NCBI RefSeq assembly: GCF_025567465.1
Contig: NZ_JAOQKI010000017.1
Coordinates: 1 to 52,692, forward strand
Length of the DNA: 52,692 nt
Reading direction: 5' to 3'
DNA from: Roseburia_C amylophila
GTDB taxonomy: Bacteria; Bacillota; Clostridia; Lachnospirales; Lachnospiraceae
Part shown: positions 39,363-48,008 of the stretch, piece after piece
How positions within the stretch are numbered: the stretch's first letter is position 1
Layout: each line of letters opens with the position of its first letter
Made by a program: the position numbers and the translations under genes
Notes under the pieces: model-generated
Databases searched by the model: none
What the model saw: only the letters and a program-made list of their open reading frames with translations
What the model was told of the DNA's origin: nothing

Positions 39363-41237
39363 TCATTCTTTTAATCGAATACTATTCTCCTGCTTTTCAT
39401 TTACTTGGTACTCCAACTCATTCTTCATTCGGCTTCTCACATCACGCATTGTCCTCCCGGATATTCCCTGCTCCTTTGCCTTTTCGTCTAATTCCCTGAT
39501 TGAAATTTCTTTTTTATCAGCAAGCAGTTCCCTGATCAATTTTCTCCCTCGCTCCAGCTTTGTTTCTGTTGCTTTTCCTTCTTTTCCATCTAACAATTCA
39601 TCTGCGGAAATCTCATAAGCTCCCACCCATCGAAATCCTTCTTCGTCTCCCAGTTTAAATGCCATTGTCTCCCCTGGTGGCGCTAGCGAGCTTTTTTCAT
39701 GAATCAACACCCTTGTGGTTGGATCTTTTCTTACTTTTCCGATGAAAATCAAGCTTCGCACTGCTGCCATAATATCAATAGAACCAAGTCCTCGATAAGT
39801 GCTCTGTGTTCCGGAAGATTTATTCAGATGTCCGATCAGCACAATGGCACATCCGGTCTTCTCGGCAATCATTCCCAGTTTTCGGAACACCGGACGCACT
39901 TCATTTGCCCGGTTCATATCCACATCTGCTCCAATAAATGCCTGTACCGGATCAATGATTACAAGCCGCACTCGATTCTGTCTGACTGCTTTTTCAATTC
40001 GATCATCAGATAGGGTTAATGCTTCTTCCGTATCATCAATTACCATAACCCGGCTCAGATCTGCTCCTGCTTCTATCAGTCTTGGCTTGATAGTGTCACC
40101 CATACCGTCCTCTGCTGTCTGATAAATTACATTGAACGGTTCAATATCTTCCATATTAGGAAATAACTTTCGATTGGTACAAGCTGCCGTCAGCATCATT
40201 GCAAAATAAGTTTTTCCTTCTCCCGGATTGCCCTGAATGATTGTCAGTTTTCCAAATGGAATATAAGGAAACCACAACCACTCCACACTGGTCTGCTTAA
40301 TATCTTCATAACATAACATCGGCACCAGTTCTTCTGCTTCTGGTACTTTTATTGTGATTGTTTCTGCGATTGCTTTCTTTCTGTCAGTATTTTTATCACA
40401 GAGGATTTCATTCCAGTCTTTTCGCGATGGTTTCAGACGAATTACACTGTATCCTTCTGAGATTTCTCCTGCCAGTTTCTCACAAGCCTCATTCCCTGCC
40501 TGGTCATTATCCAGGCACAGGAAAACAGAAGTAATCTGAGGGCGTTCAGAAAGAAAGGTCATCAGTGCCACACTGGAGACTCCACCCAGACTCAGGTAGC
40601 TGCGTTTCTTCCAGTCTTTGGGAAACAACTGAATAAAAGAGAGCAGATCAATGGCTGCTTCAAACACAAACAACTGATTATCCGTTCCTCTGTGGCAAAA
40701 TCCAAAAGCTTTATCAGAACCGGCTACATCTCCACGATATTTCATTTCACCAGTTCCACGGCAATGTGCATATCTTGGAATACCATCTGCATCTCTGCCG
40801 ATAAATACAACATTATGATGCTTCTTTTCTTCGTAAATATCTCCTCTGACAATCCATTCCATCACCAGATTTTTCTCAAGCTCTCTGCTTTCTGTCAGAT
40901 ACTTTACAATCATTTCATTATCTTTATTTTTCTCCGGTAATCGGAAGTCTTTTGACGGGGCGGGGCAGGACTTCTGCCTGCCTTCGCCTTCTTCCCCGAT
41001 CAGCATTTTCACTGCTTCCGGGAATGTTGCATAATAAAATTCCATTACAAAATCTACCGGATAACCTCCTTTACTCTGACTATGCCGATACCATCGGTTT
41101 CCGGATATCGTTACACTGTCATGCTTTTTCCAACGGTATTCTCTGCCACTTTTTACCAACTGTTCTCCCTGTTCGTTCAGGAAAGAAACAAGATCGGTCT
41201 GGTTTGCTCTTGCAATCTGTTCTTCTGTATACTGCAT
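39363..41237 (-). CDS. Primase-helicase-type replication protein of element 2
   Basis: A 624-residue protein with three parts: an N-terminal primase-like domain (1-80, SGNRWYRHSQSKGGYPVDFV, like the DUF3991/CHC2 group but without the Cys/His zinc site), a Toprim domain (about 155-260, LFVFEAAIDLLSF, FLCLDNDQAGNEA), and a RepA-like hexameric helicase (about 310-530; Walker A GNPGEGKTY near 334, Walker B LVIIDPVQAF, IGHLNKSSG). The C-terminus is a winged helix (ISIRELDEKAKEQGISGRTM). It should unwind and prime the element's DNA, allowing replication after excision or transfer. The start is the ATG 8 bases after AAAGGA. Confidence 0.88.
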   Translation of the reverse strand: MQYTEEQIARANQTDLVSFLNEQGEQLVKSGREYRWKKHDSVTISGNRWYRHSQSKGGYPVDFVMEFYYATFPEAVKMLIGEEGEGRQKSCPAPSKDFRLPEKNKDNEMIVKYLTESRELEKNLVMEWIVRGDIYEEKKHHNVVFIGRDADGIPRYAHCRGTGEMKYRGDVAGSDKAFGFCHRGTDNQLFVFEAAIDLLSFIQLFPKDWKKRSYLSLGGVSSVALMTFLSERPQITSVFLCLDNDQAGNEACEKLAGEISEGYSVIRLKPSRKDWNEILCDKNTDRKKAIAETITIKVPEAEELVPMLCYEDIKQTSVEWLWFPYIPFGKLTIIQGNPGEGKTYFAMMLTAACTNRKLFPNMEDIEPFNVIYQTAEDGMGDTIKPRLIEAGADLSRVMVIDDTEEALTLSDDRIEKAVRQNRVRLVIIDPVQAFIGADVDMNRANEVRPVFRKLGMIAEKTGCAIVLIGHLNKSSGTQSTYRGLGSIDIMAAVRSLIFIGKVRKDPTTRVLIHEKSSLAPPGETMAFKLGDEEGFRWVGAYEISADELLDGKEGKATETKLERGRKLIRELLADKKEISIRELDEKAKEQGISGRTMRDVRSRMKNELEYQVNEKQENSIRLKE

Positions 41238-41275
41238 TTTCATCATCCTTTCCTATCTGTCCTGTTGACAGACTG

Positions 41276-43003
41276 TTATAAACTCATCTCATGGTTCCGT
41301 TTTTCCCTCACTGCCTGTTGTTTTGCATCACGCTCTGCACACTCTTTCTTCTTTTCATCCAATTTTCTCAGAAGAGAAGTCTTCTTTTCTGGCTTCTTCT
41401 CCTGCTGATTCACCGGCTGTTGCTCTGCTTTACCGCTTTCTTCAAAAATATCTTCCGTCTGAGCTGCGTGAAATGCTGGGAACTTTGTCTGCTTCTCGCT
41501 TTTTTCTTCTGAACGCCCGGAAGTATCTGCTTCTGCCATTTCCCGGTCACGTCTGGCAATATCTGCACAGGTCTGTACTTTTTTCACAAAAGCCAACTCA
41601 TCTTGATATGGCTGCTTATCTGCTTTCAGCTCTTCGATCGCTGTCCGGAGTTCTTCTTTTTCCCGTTTCCATCTGGCAGTTGGCACTTTTCCATTTTTAT
41701 CCAGATGCTGTTTCAGCTCCCGTTCACATTTGCGATAGTAATTGATTTCTTTCTTATGCTGCTGGTAATATTTCTCCCTTCTTTTCTGAAAATAGAAACG
41801 GTTATATTCATCAATCAATGGCTGGTTTATCTTTATTACTTCTGCCATCTTTTGTAGATTTTCCAGTTTCTTTAACTGATCTCGCTTTTCGGAAATCTCT
41901 TTTTTACTGACTGATACAACACCATTCAGTTCATCAATCCGTTCCTTCAAGTCATCCATTGTCTCTATCTGATGTGTCTGAAGATAATTGATAGACTTTG
42001 CAAACTCCTGTAAGTTGGAGAGATTCTTCCCTCTCCGTTTCATCTCCGCATAGAAATTTGGGAGCGGTAGTCTGCCCTGTGTCTTTTTATCATAATAATC
42101 TTGCAGGCTTTCCAGAAGTGTAGGGTTCTGTCTGCGATCCAGTTCTACCTTCATTTCTTCATAAGCTGTCTTCATCCACTGAATGGATTCTTTCAAAGAA
42201 ATAAACATCTGATTGAACTGTCGAATAGCTCTGTTCAGTTCCCCGATGATTGTTTTAATCCCCTTTTTCTCCATCGCCCGAACTTCATATCCCTCATGTA
42301 TGGTCGGAATCAAGTCAATTCCCTGCTCTTTGTAAGAACGGTGATCAATTCTGGCTGCCATGTGGCACTCCCGGAATTTTTCATTTACTTTCTCCGTCCA
42401 CGCTCTTCTCCATTCCTTTAAAAGCTCCGGATCATTCCACCCGGTAGTGGAAACAGCATTGAATATATCCTTCCCTTTAGCATCTTTTATCCGGTTTCCA
42501 TCTTCATCCAGAACATATTCCCGTTTCTGCTTGTTGCCCCATCTTCCATCTTCTGTAAAAGGACGGATTGGAGCAAGTACATGAAAATGTGGATTATCTG
42601 GTTCATCCTCATTCTTTGATTTTCCCTCATGAACTGCCAGATCTACAATCATGCCATGTGCTACGAACTGCTCCCGGCAAAACGCTCTTGCCAGTTCTAT
42701 ATTTTCATCTAGCGTCAGTTCATTTTGCAAAGCAATATCAAAAGAATAAGCTAACTGTGCCCGTTTACTTTTCTCCACCTTTTCTACCTCATTCCAGAGT
42801 GTTTCCCGATCAGTCAGACGTTCCGGCACATATTCCGGCGTCAGAATTTCTGTGAAAACTACTCCAGACTTTTTTGTATAGTCATGCGTCTGTCCATAAT
42901 AATCGTTATAAAGCTTCTGCCCCGAAATATACGCTGCGGAATTAACCACTGTCTGACCTTTTCCTCTGGACACCTGCTTTACCGAAAAATGATACAATGC
43001 CAT
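41276..43003 (-). CDS. mobL: MobQ-type relaxase (MobA/MobL family) of element 2
   Basis: A 575-residue relaxase. The N-terminal domain begins MALYHFSVKQVSRGKGQTVV, with NSAAYISGQKLYNDYYGQTH containing the nicking Tyr candidates, and the His motif NPHFHVLAPIRPF near residues 136-148. Residues about 280-575 are a long charged coiled coil. The end is rich in Lys and Glu. It overlaps the accessory gene by one base. Together with the oriT candidate at 43624-43664 it makes element 2 mobilizable. Confidence 0.93.
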   Translation of the reverse strand: MALYHFSVKQVSRGKGQTVVNSAAYISGQKLYNDYYGQTHDYTKKSGVVFTEILTPEYVPERLTDRETLWNEVEKVEKSKRAQLAYSFDIALQNELTLDENIELARAFCREQFVAHGMIVDLAVHEGKSKNEDEPDNPHFHVLAPIRPFTEDGRWGNKQKREYVLDEDGNRIKDAKGKDIFNAVSTTGWNDPELLKEWRRAWTEKVNEKFRECHMAARIDHRSYKEQGIDLIPTIHEGYEVRAMEKKGIKTIIGELNRAIRQFNQMFISLKESIQWMKTAYEEMKVELDRRQNPTLLESLQDYYDKKTQGRLPLPNFYAEMKRRGKNLSNLQEFAKSINYLQTHQIETMDDLKERIDELNGVVSVSKKEISEKRDQLKKLENLQKMAEVIKINQPLIDEYNRFYFQKRREKYYQQHKKEINYYRKCERELKQHLDKNGKVPTARWKREKEELRTAIEELKADKQPYQDELAFVKKVQTCADIARRDREMAEADTSGRSEEKSEKQTKFPAFHAAQTEDIFEESGKAEQQPVNQQEKKPEKKTSLLRKLDEKKKECAERDAKQQAVREKRNHEMSL

Positions 43004-43368
43004 TAACTGTCATCTCCTTTTTCTGCTCTTTCAACTGCTTCTGCAATCTGCTGTTGCTCTTTGTGTAAGGCTGCTATGTAAACCTGTCGCACAATACTCT
43101 TGTTGTAACTACTGTTCTGCAACTGTTCCATAACATCCTGAACTTCTTCCTGTTCCAAATCTCTGGATAATGGAAATGCTTTTTCAAACTCTGCTCCTTT
43201 AACGATCAATCTGTGGGAACGTTCCTTTCGCTCCACTATCCTTTTCCTCTGTTCAAGAATATTTTTATTGTGGATCGCATGTTCCAGTTCCTTTTTACTT
43301 TTTTCCATGTTGGCTCTCAGTTCTTCCAATGACATGGATTCATATTTCGGATTTTTTGCTCTGCTCAC
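43003..43368 (-). CDS. DUF3847-type mobilization accessory protein
   Basis: A 121-residue helical protein (LEELRANMEKSKKELEHAIH, then KRIVERKERSHRLIVKGAEF and EKAFPLSRDLEQEEVQDVME). Its KERSHRLIVKGAEFEKAF stretch corresponds to KRTHRLCQVGGAVESVLG in the protein at 27577-27891. Both stand directly before a MobQ relaxase and beside an oriT candidate, so this is likely a relaxosome protein of MobC type. Confidence 0.75.
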   Translation of the reverse strand: MSRAKNPKYESMSLEELRANMEKSKKELEHAIHNKNILEQRKRIVERKERSHRLIVKGAEFEKAFPLSRDLEQEEVQDVMEQLQNSSYNKSIVRQVYIAALHKEQQQIAEAVERAEKGDDS

Positions 43369-43533
43369 TTTCCTGTCCTCCTTTTTCTGTAAACAAAAAG
43401 AACCGGTCTTCTCATAAATGCCGATTCCTGGATATAAAAAACAGAGGTCGTTGTTTCACAATAAAGAAATACTGACCTCCGCAATTTTAAAATAGATTAG
43501 TTATTACAATAGGATAGGCTTCTTGCCGCAAGG

Positions 43534-43554
43534 GGAAATTATCCCCTTGTACGA
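43534..43554. repeat. Inverted repeat upstream of the mobilization operon
   Basis: CAAGGGGA and TCCCCTTG form an 8-bp stem around AATTA, within the 330-base gene-free stretch that also has the candidate oriT. It may be part of the transfer origin or a terminator. Confidence 0.5.
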
Positions 43555-43623
43555 AATCTATGATTTCGCTATATTCCCGGATTGAAATTCTTCAAAGTCA
43601 GGAATGGCACCGCAGGTCGCACG

Positions 43624-43664
43624 ATACAGGCAGATGTAATTGCCTGTATAGAAGTGCGCTCTTA
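43624..43664 (+). other. Candidate origin of transfer (oriT) of element 2
   Basis: ATACAGGCA and TGCCTGTAT (43624-43632, 43641-43649) form a perfect 9-bp stem, followed at once by AGAAGTGCGCTCTTA. This has the same form as the element 1 candidate (hairpin next to AAGTGCGCCCTT) and the MobQ nick consensus, with one C-to-T change. A second hairpin (CTCTTAG/CTAAGAG, about 43660-43678) follows. It lies 260 bases before the accessory and relaxase genes. Confidence 0.65.
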
Positions 43665-43704
43665 GCTTTGCTAAGAGAATTATGCCGTATCCGGCTTGCT
43701 ATCT

Positions 43705-43905
43705 TTAATCTGTAAATTCCATCATCTCGTCAATAGTACAATCCATTTTCTTACAAATTTTCTCGACTGTTTCCATTGATACATATTGATTTTTTCCCAT
43801 CCGGGCAAGGATATTTGCACTAATCCCGGTGAGGTGTTGCATTTCTATTCGCTTCATATTTTTATCAATGAGCTGTTTCCACAATCTGTTATAACTTACA
43901 CTCAT
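43705..43905 (-). CDS. Small XRE-family regulator of element 2
   Basis: A 66-residue helix-turn-helix protein (MSVSYNRLWKQLIDKNMKRI, EMQHLTGISANILARMGKNQ, SMETVEKICKKMDCTIDEMM). It is close in form to the regulator at 13975-14181. The ATG at 43905 has GGAGG 6 bases upstream. It probably controls the mobilization or SSB genes next to it. Confidence 0.85.
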   Translation of the reverse strand: MSVSYNRLWKQLIDKNMKRIEMQHLTGISANILARMGKNQYVSMETVEKICKKMDCTIDEMMEFTD

Positions 43906-43946
43906 AAATAACCTCCACATTTTTATTAGACAGATTTCTGCTTTTA

Positions 43947-44357
43947 TTAGTCAAACGGATTTTCTCCATCCTTCGCTTCCATAAATCCGTCTTTATCTGT
44001 TTTCGGAGTTTCTGATGAATCTGCTCCAGCACCGCTGTCCTTGTTCTGGGCAAATTCATGTTCTTCCACAATCACATCTGTGGTATAAATCGTCTTTCCA
44101 TCCTTATCCTTATAACTGCCAGTGCTGATGCGACCACCGATCACAATCCGCATTCCCTTGTGAAGATATTTCTGTGCAAACTCTGCACTCTTACCAAATG
44201 TTACACACGAAATAAAATCCGCTTCCTGTTCACCATCACGTTTATATTTTCTGTTCACTGCCAGTGTATATCTTGCTACTGCCATATCATTATCTTTTCC
44301 GGCATATTTGATCTCCGGATTCTTTGTCAGTCTTCCCATTAAAATCACTCTATTCAT
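43947..44357 (-). CDS. ssb: Single-stranded DNA-binding protein
   Basis: A 136-residue SSB: OB fold (1-105; MNRVILMGRLTKNPEIKY, ARYTLAVNRKYK, EADFISCVTFGKSAEFAQKY, GMRIVIGGRISTGSYKDKDG) and an acidic, Gly/Ser-rich tail ending GENPFD. SSB coats single strands during replication and transfer. The tail end departs from the usual DDDIPF tip. The start is the ATG of MNRVIL with AAAGGA upstream. It is the outermost gene of element 2. Confidence 0.93.
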   Translation of the reverse strand: MNRVILMGRLTKNPEIKYAGKDNDMAVARYTLAVNRKYKRDGEQEADFISCVTFGKSAEFAQKYLHKGMRIVIGGRISTGSYKDKDGKTIYTTDVIVEEHEFAQNKDSGAGADSSETPKTDKDGFMEAKDGENPFD

Positions 44358-44381
44358 AGTTTTTACGTCCTTTCCGGGCAT

Positions 44382-45008
44382 GATACCCTTTAATCATTGT
44401 TATTAGTTACTTGTTGCATCAGCGGTCTATTGTGCGTTTCCCTGTCACCTGCAGCCGTCTCAGACTGCCTCTGCCTGCATACACAGGTCACTGATCATAA
44501 GGCTTTGATCAACCGCCCATCATCGGGAGTGTCATTATGATTCCGCTTGCTTTCAGAAAAAGAAAGGTCATGGCAGAACTCCTGGTAGGCTTTCAGGGTG
44601 CACTTATCAATTGTCAAGGTTCAACAAAGGAACATTCCAAAACGTCCTCTAATTACTAAAGTCAAATGACTTTGCAAGATGCAAAAGATTCGTGATATTT
44701 TTTTACATTTTTATCATTTTTTCTTTTACTTTCGTTAGTCCCTTCATATACTCTGTATTGGGAGCGACAAAATCGGACATGATTTTGGGAAATTTTGAAA
44801 AATAATTATTCCTCTACCTATAAAGCGTTGGAAATGGTATTTACCAACCCCTTTTTGCAAGTTTTTTGTACATAAATGAAATACTTCTTCGCTAGTTGCA
44901 TATTCCAGAGAACGTGAGGACATGGATTTTCTTGAAAAATCATTTTTCCACTAATCACATGTGGCAGAATGTATAAAGTCAGATGATTTTGAAAAAAAGC
45001 AAAAAAAT
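44382..45008. other. Gene-free stretch at the right side of element 2
   Basis: About 630 bases without a convincing gene. It has two related motifs, AAAGTCAAATGACTTTG (44661-44678 approx.) and AAAGTCAGATGATTTTG (44976-44995 approx.), and short inverted repeats. The right boundary of element 2, and possibly its replication origin, should lie here, but I could not find a copy of the left-end repeat. Confidence 0.4.
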
Positions 45009-45036
45009 AGGCACTAACCACTTATGGTTAATGCCC
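45009..45036 (-). terminator. Rho-independent terminator
   Basis: On the minus strand GGCATTAACC, ATAAGT, GGTTAGTGCC, then TATTTTTTT. The stem has 10 pairs with one mismatch. It ends transcripts of the MmeI-like fragment, 14 bases after its stop. Confidence 0.8.
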
Positions 45037-45049
45037 TTTGGGGTAATCA

Positions 45050-45649
45050 TTATTTTTCTTTTGTCAATTTCTGATACATTCTCATTAATTCAGCAACACA
45101 GTCTGCTTCTGACATTTTAATGCTAAATCCATAAGCATGCATCACTGCTCTGTTATTTGCTTTATGTGCTTTCAGTAATTCTGTTGGCATTGTCAAAGGA
45201 TCATAAAGATCTGCAAGATTGCTATCTGTATAAAGTGCTCTAGCATTCAAGATAGCCTGTGCCGTTTTTCTTATCTTTTCCTTTTGATCATTTGTTGGAG
45301 AAGGCCAAGGGAAATTATTATAAACAATCATATTAGAATAACTATAATCACTCTTTAGTCGACCACATACTGCTCTGGTCCATGCCATATGAACATTGGA
45401 CATTAGTATTCCAAACTCGTAACTTGTGGCTGACGGCATTGTAAAAAGTTTATCGCCTGGAATTATTTCTCCTTCAAGATAATCCATCGGAATATATCTT
45501 CTGTTTTGCGAAGACACCTTTGGTATTGCAATATATGGCGAATACTGTGCAAGTTCTTTCCGTTGTCTTTCATCAAGCAAAAGTATCAACTTTTCTCCAA
45601 TCTCTCTGCCGGATTCAGATATATCAAATACAGCTAATTTCTCATATTT
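45050..45649 (-). pseudogene. C-terminal fragment of an MmeI-like (type IIG) restriction-methyltransferase
   Basis: An open frame of about 200 codons with no proper start; the first in-frame start-like codon is TTG at 45589. It matches the target-recognition and C-terminal part of MmeI-like fused enzymes: SSQNRRYIPMDYL, ATSYEFGILMSNVHMAWTRA, VCGRLKSDYSYSNMIVYNNF, PWPSPTNDQKEKI, LADLYDPLTMPTELLKAHKA. The nuclease and methylase domains are gone. It is a leftover from a replaced restriction gene, next to the end of element 2 whose insertion or excision may have removed the rest. Confidence 0.75.
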
Positions 45650-45751
45650 TCATCTCACAATTAACCCTATATATTTGCTGTGCGACGTTTTTTTTTCTTT
45701 TGCCGTCGAGTGGCAGATGTTTTATACTATGTCACTTTCATAAAGTTCTCT

Positions 45752-46249
45752 TTATCCTTTATTACTTTTCTGTTTTGTCTGATTTAAAAGCAAGATAACC
45801 AAAACAGAAATAGCTATACTGCATAGAATGTATGTCCAATTCAAATATGATAGATTGATTAAATTCTGTGCTGATTGATTTTTAATGAAGTTTGTGTATG
45901 ATGCGTTACTCTTAATCGCTTCCATAACTCCTAAAACATTTATCGGGCTTAAATTGTATAAGTACGCACCAAATAAATATATCGCTATTTTTTCAACAAT
46001 GGACGGTATTAAAATAGCCGATGCAGAAAGCCATAATGGACATTGCTTGTGGGATTTCTGTAAATATACTGCCCCCAAAAGATATGGCAATACCGCAAGG
46101 CAACAGCCCAAAATGACAATATTCTGATGAAGCCCAAAGAGGGCGAAGAATACACGGATAAAAAGATATGTTCCAAATATAATCAACCAATCAATGAGCA
46201 AGCCTTTTATTGGTGTGCGCTCTTTTATTGTTTCGTTTTGTAACTGCAT
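45752..46249 (-). CDS. Membrane protein of the Bce-like operon, unknown
   Basis: A 165-residue protein with four predicted helices (about 16-38, 44-62, 72-94, 138-160) and a loop with SNASYTNFIKNQSAQN. I do not recognise a family. The ATG at 46249 has GGGAGG 7 bases upstream and lies 4 bases after the stop of the kinase gene, so it is co-transcribed with the BceRS-BceAB-type genes. Small membrane proteins at this place may modulate the transporter or provide added protection; this is inference. Confidence 0.65.
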   Translation of the reverse strand: MQLQNETIKERTPIKGLLIDWLIIFGTYLFIRVFFALFGLHQNIVILGCCLAVLPYLLGAVYLQKSHKQCPLWLSASAILIPSIVEKIAIYLFGAYLYNLSPINVLGVMEAIKSNASYTNFIKNQSAQNLINLSYLNWTYILCSIAISVLVILLLNQTKQKSNKG

Positions 46250-46253
46250 TTCA

Positions 46254-47300
46254 TTACCTCCCAAATGGACGCTCCACTTTCGGGAACGTCAAGGTTACAG
46301 TTGTTCCACCGCAAGAATTGTTTTTTAGCTCCACCGTGATAGACAGGTCAGTTGCCATTTTCTGAACAAGGTATAACCCCATACCCGTAGAACGACTAAG
46401 GTAACTGCCCGTATCTCCAGTAAACCCCTTGTCGAAAACAAAAGGTAAGTCAGACAACGGTATGCTTGTGCCGTTGTCTTTCATAGATAAAGAAATCTGT
46501 TCATTATCCGCACTATCAGCAATGGAAAAGAGAAGTCGAGGAGCAGGATTGTTCCCCGTATATTTCACACTATTGCTGATTATCTGTCCTAAAATGAACA
46601 TCAAACCTTTTTTGTCAGAAATCACTTGAGCATCGTTTTCGGTATATTCAACAGAAAATCCAGCTTCTTCAAGAAGCGTTAAATTATCTTCAACTGCTTC
46701 ACGACAAATTTCAAGAATTGAAAGCGGCTCAAAAAAGTAATCCTTATGAGTAGCCCCAAGCCTTGAAAAGTATAGAATTTGTTCTATATCCTGTCGGGTA
46801 TGGTCGCGTACATACAGCATACGGGTATGAACCAAAGGGGACATTTCATCTTTTCGATTGTCCAGTAGCAAGGTCATAAGGGATAGCGGCTTTTTGATTT
46901 CATGTACCCAATTTTCAATGTAGTGTTGATAATCTGTAACTGTAATTTTCTGTTCGTTGATATATTCCTGCTGCGTCCTCAAATGCTGCCCCAATTCACA
47001 GATATAAGGGCGTAATACTGCGGGAACAGCTTCACACAGTAAGTATTCGTTGGTATCGTCTGGCTCCAATAGAAAACGCCGAAAAATAGCGTCTGTCTTG
47101 TTGCGTTTTCTGATTGATATAGCAAGCGGGATAGCAAGTGTGGCAAATGATACGAAAATGATCAATGCAACATAATTGATAAAATAATCTGGATTAGCCA
47201 GCCAGGCAAGGAATATAAAGAATACGTCCAAACAGGCAAGTGTGATAATCCATACACGATTAGAGGAAATATAGGTTAAAAATATTTTTAGCTTCTTCAT
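46254..47300 (-). CDS. BceS-like intramembrane-sensing histidine kinase
   Basis: A 348-residue kinase. Two helices (about 13-33 and 38-58) with almost no loop between them are the mark of intramembrane-sensing kinases that take their signal from the partner transporter. The phospho-acceptor His lies in NWVHEIKKPLSLM near residue 133; ATP-binding motifs are IISNSVKYT, DNGTSI, GMGLYLVQKM. It overlaps the regulator gene by 4 bases. It belongs to the group that responds to bacitracin or cationic peptides through a BceAB-type transporter. Confidence 0.92.
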   Translation of the reverse strand: MKKLKIFLTYISSNRVWIITLACLDVFFIFLAWLANPDYFINYVALIIFVSFATLAIPLAISIRKRNKTDAIFRRFLLEPDDTNEYLLCEAVPAVLRPYICELGQHLRTQQEYINEQKITVTDYQHYIENWVHEIKKPLSLMTLLLDNRKDEMSPLVHTRMLYVRDHTRQDIEQILYFSRLGATHKDYFFEPLSILEICREAVEDNLTLLEEAGFSVEYTENDAQVISDKKGLMFILGQIISNSVKYTGNNPAPRLLFSIADSADNEQISLSMKDNGTSIPLSDLPFVFDKGFTGDTGSYLSRSTGMGLYLVQKMATDLSITVELKNNSCGGTTVTLTFPKVERPFGR

Positions 47301-47980
47301 AATCGCACCTGCTCTTTCAAGCGGTAGCCTTGTCCGCGTACTGTTTCTATCCGTTCTTCAAGACCAAATTCACGGAGCGTTTTCCTCAATCGCGTAAAAG
47401 TTACTTGCAGCGCATTTTCGTCAATGCATTCTTCCGTTCCCCAAAGCACGTTGCACAGCTCATGTTTGGTAACAAGATTAGGGCTTTTCTTCAAAAGCGC
47501 AAGCAATATTTTTCCCTCATTGGGTGGCATGAGGGAAGAACTCTTCCCCACATAAATTGTAAAGGTGTTTGGGTCAAGTAAAAATCCGTTCCCGTCCAGT
47601 AAGCCTTGCCGTATCTGTTCCTCTTTGCGTCGTAATAAATTTTTAATGCGGGCAAGCAGGCGCTCTATATTACACGGCTTTGTTAAGTAGTCATCAGCTC
47701 CCAATCCTAATGCGTGAAGTTCGTCCTGCAATTTATCTCTTGCTGTCAATACCAACACTGTTCCAAGCTGCTTTGCTTTTAATTCTTTGCAGATTTCAAA
47801 GCCGGAATGAAATGGAAGATTTATGTCGAGTAAAACCAAATCGGGGGAATACTCTGTAATTTCCGGTATTGCGTTTTCAAAATCAAATAACGAGGCTGTT
47901 TCATACCCCGACTTTCTCAATAAATCCGTCAGTTCTTCCCGCATATAAACATCATCTTCAACTACCATAATTCGTGCCAA
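47297..47980 (-). CDS. BceR-like OmpR-family response regulator
   Basis: A 227-residue regulator: receiver domain with VVEDDVYM, phosphorylated Asp in LVLLDINLPF near residue 50 and YLTKPCN; winged helix (about 130-225, ending ETVRGQGYRLKEQ). The start is probably TTG (47980), 8 bases after AGGAGG, giving MARIMVVEDD; the next ATG would remove three residues. It should activate the transporter genes upstream, possibly through the palindrome at 51002-51018. Confidence 0.92.
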   Translation of the reverse strand: MARIMVVEDDVYMREELTDLLRKSGYETASLFDFENAIPEITEYSPDLVLLDINLPFHSGFEICKELKAKQLGTVLVLTARDKLQDELHALGLGADDYLTKPCNIERLLARIKNLLRRKEEQIRQGLLDGNGFLLDPNTFTIYVGKSSSLMPPNEGKILLALLKKSPNLVTKHELCNVLWGTEECIDENALQVTFTRLRKTLREFGLEERIETVRGQGYRLKEQVRL

Positions 47981-48008
47981 TACGATCACCTCCTTTCACG
48001 TAAGCCTG

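Noticed and set aside
43371..43704. Possible CRISPR-like or riboswitch structure because of several hairpins
   Set aside because: The hairpins are different from each other, unspaced, and fit an oriT region upstream of mobilization genes.
44818..45021. Minus-strand 67-codon frame near the end of element 2
   Set aside because: No ribosome site, unusual composition, and it runs through the terminator at 45009-45036.
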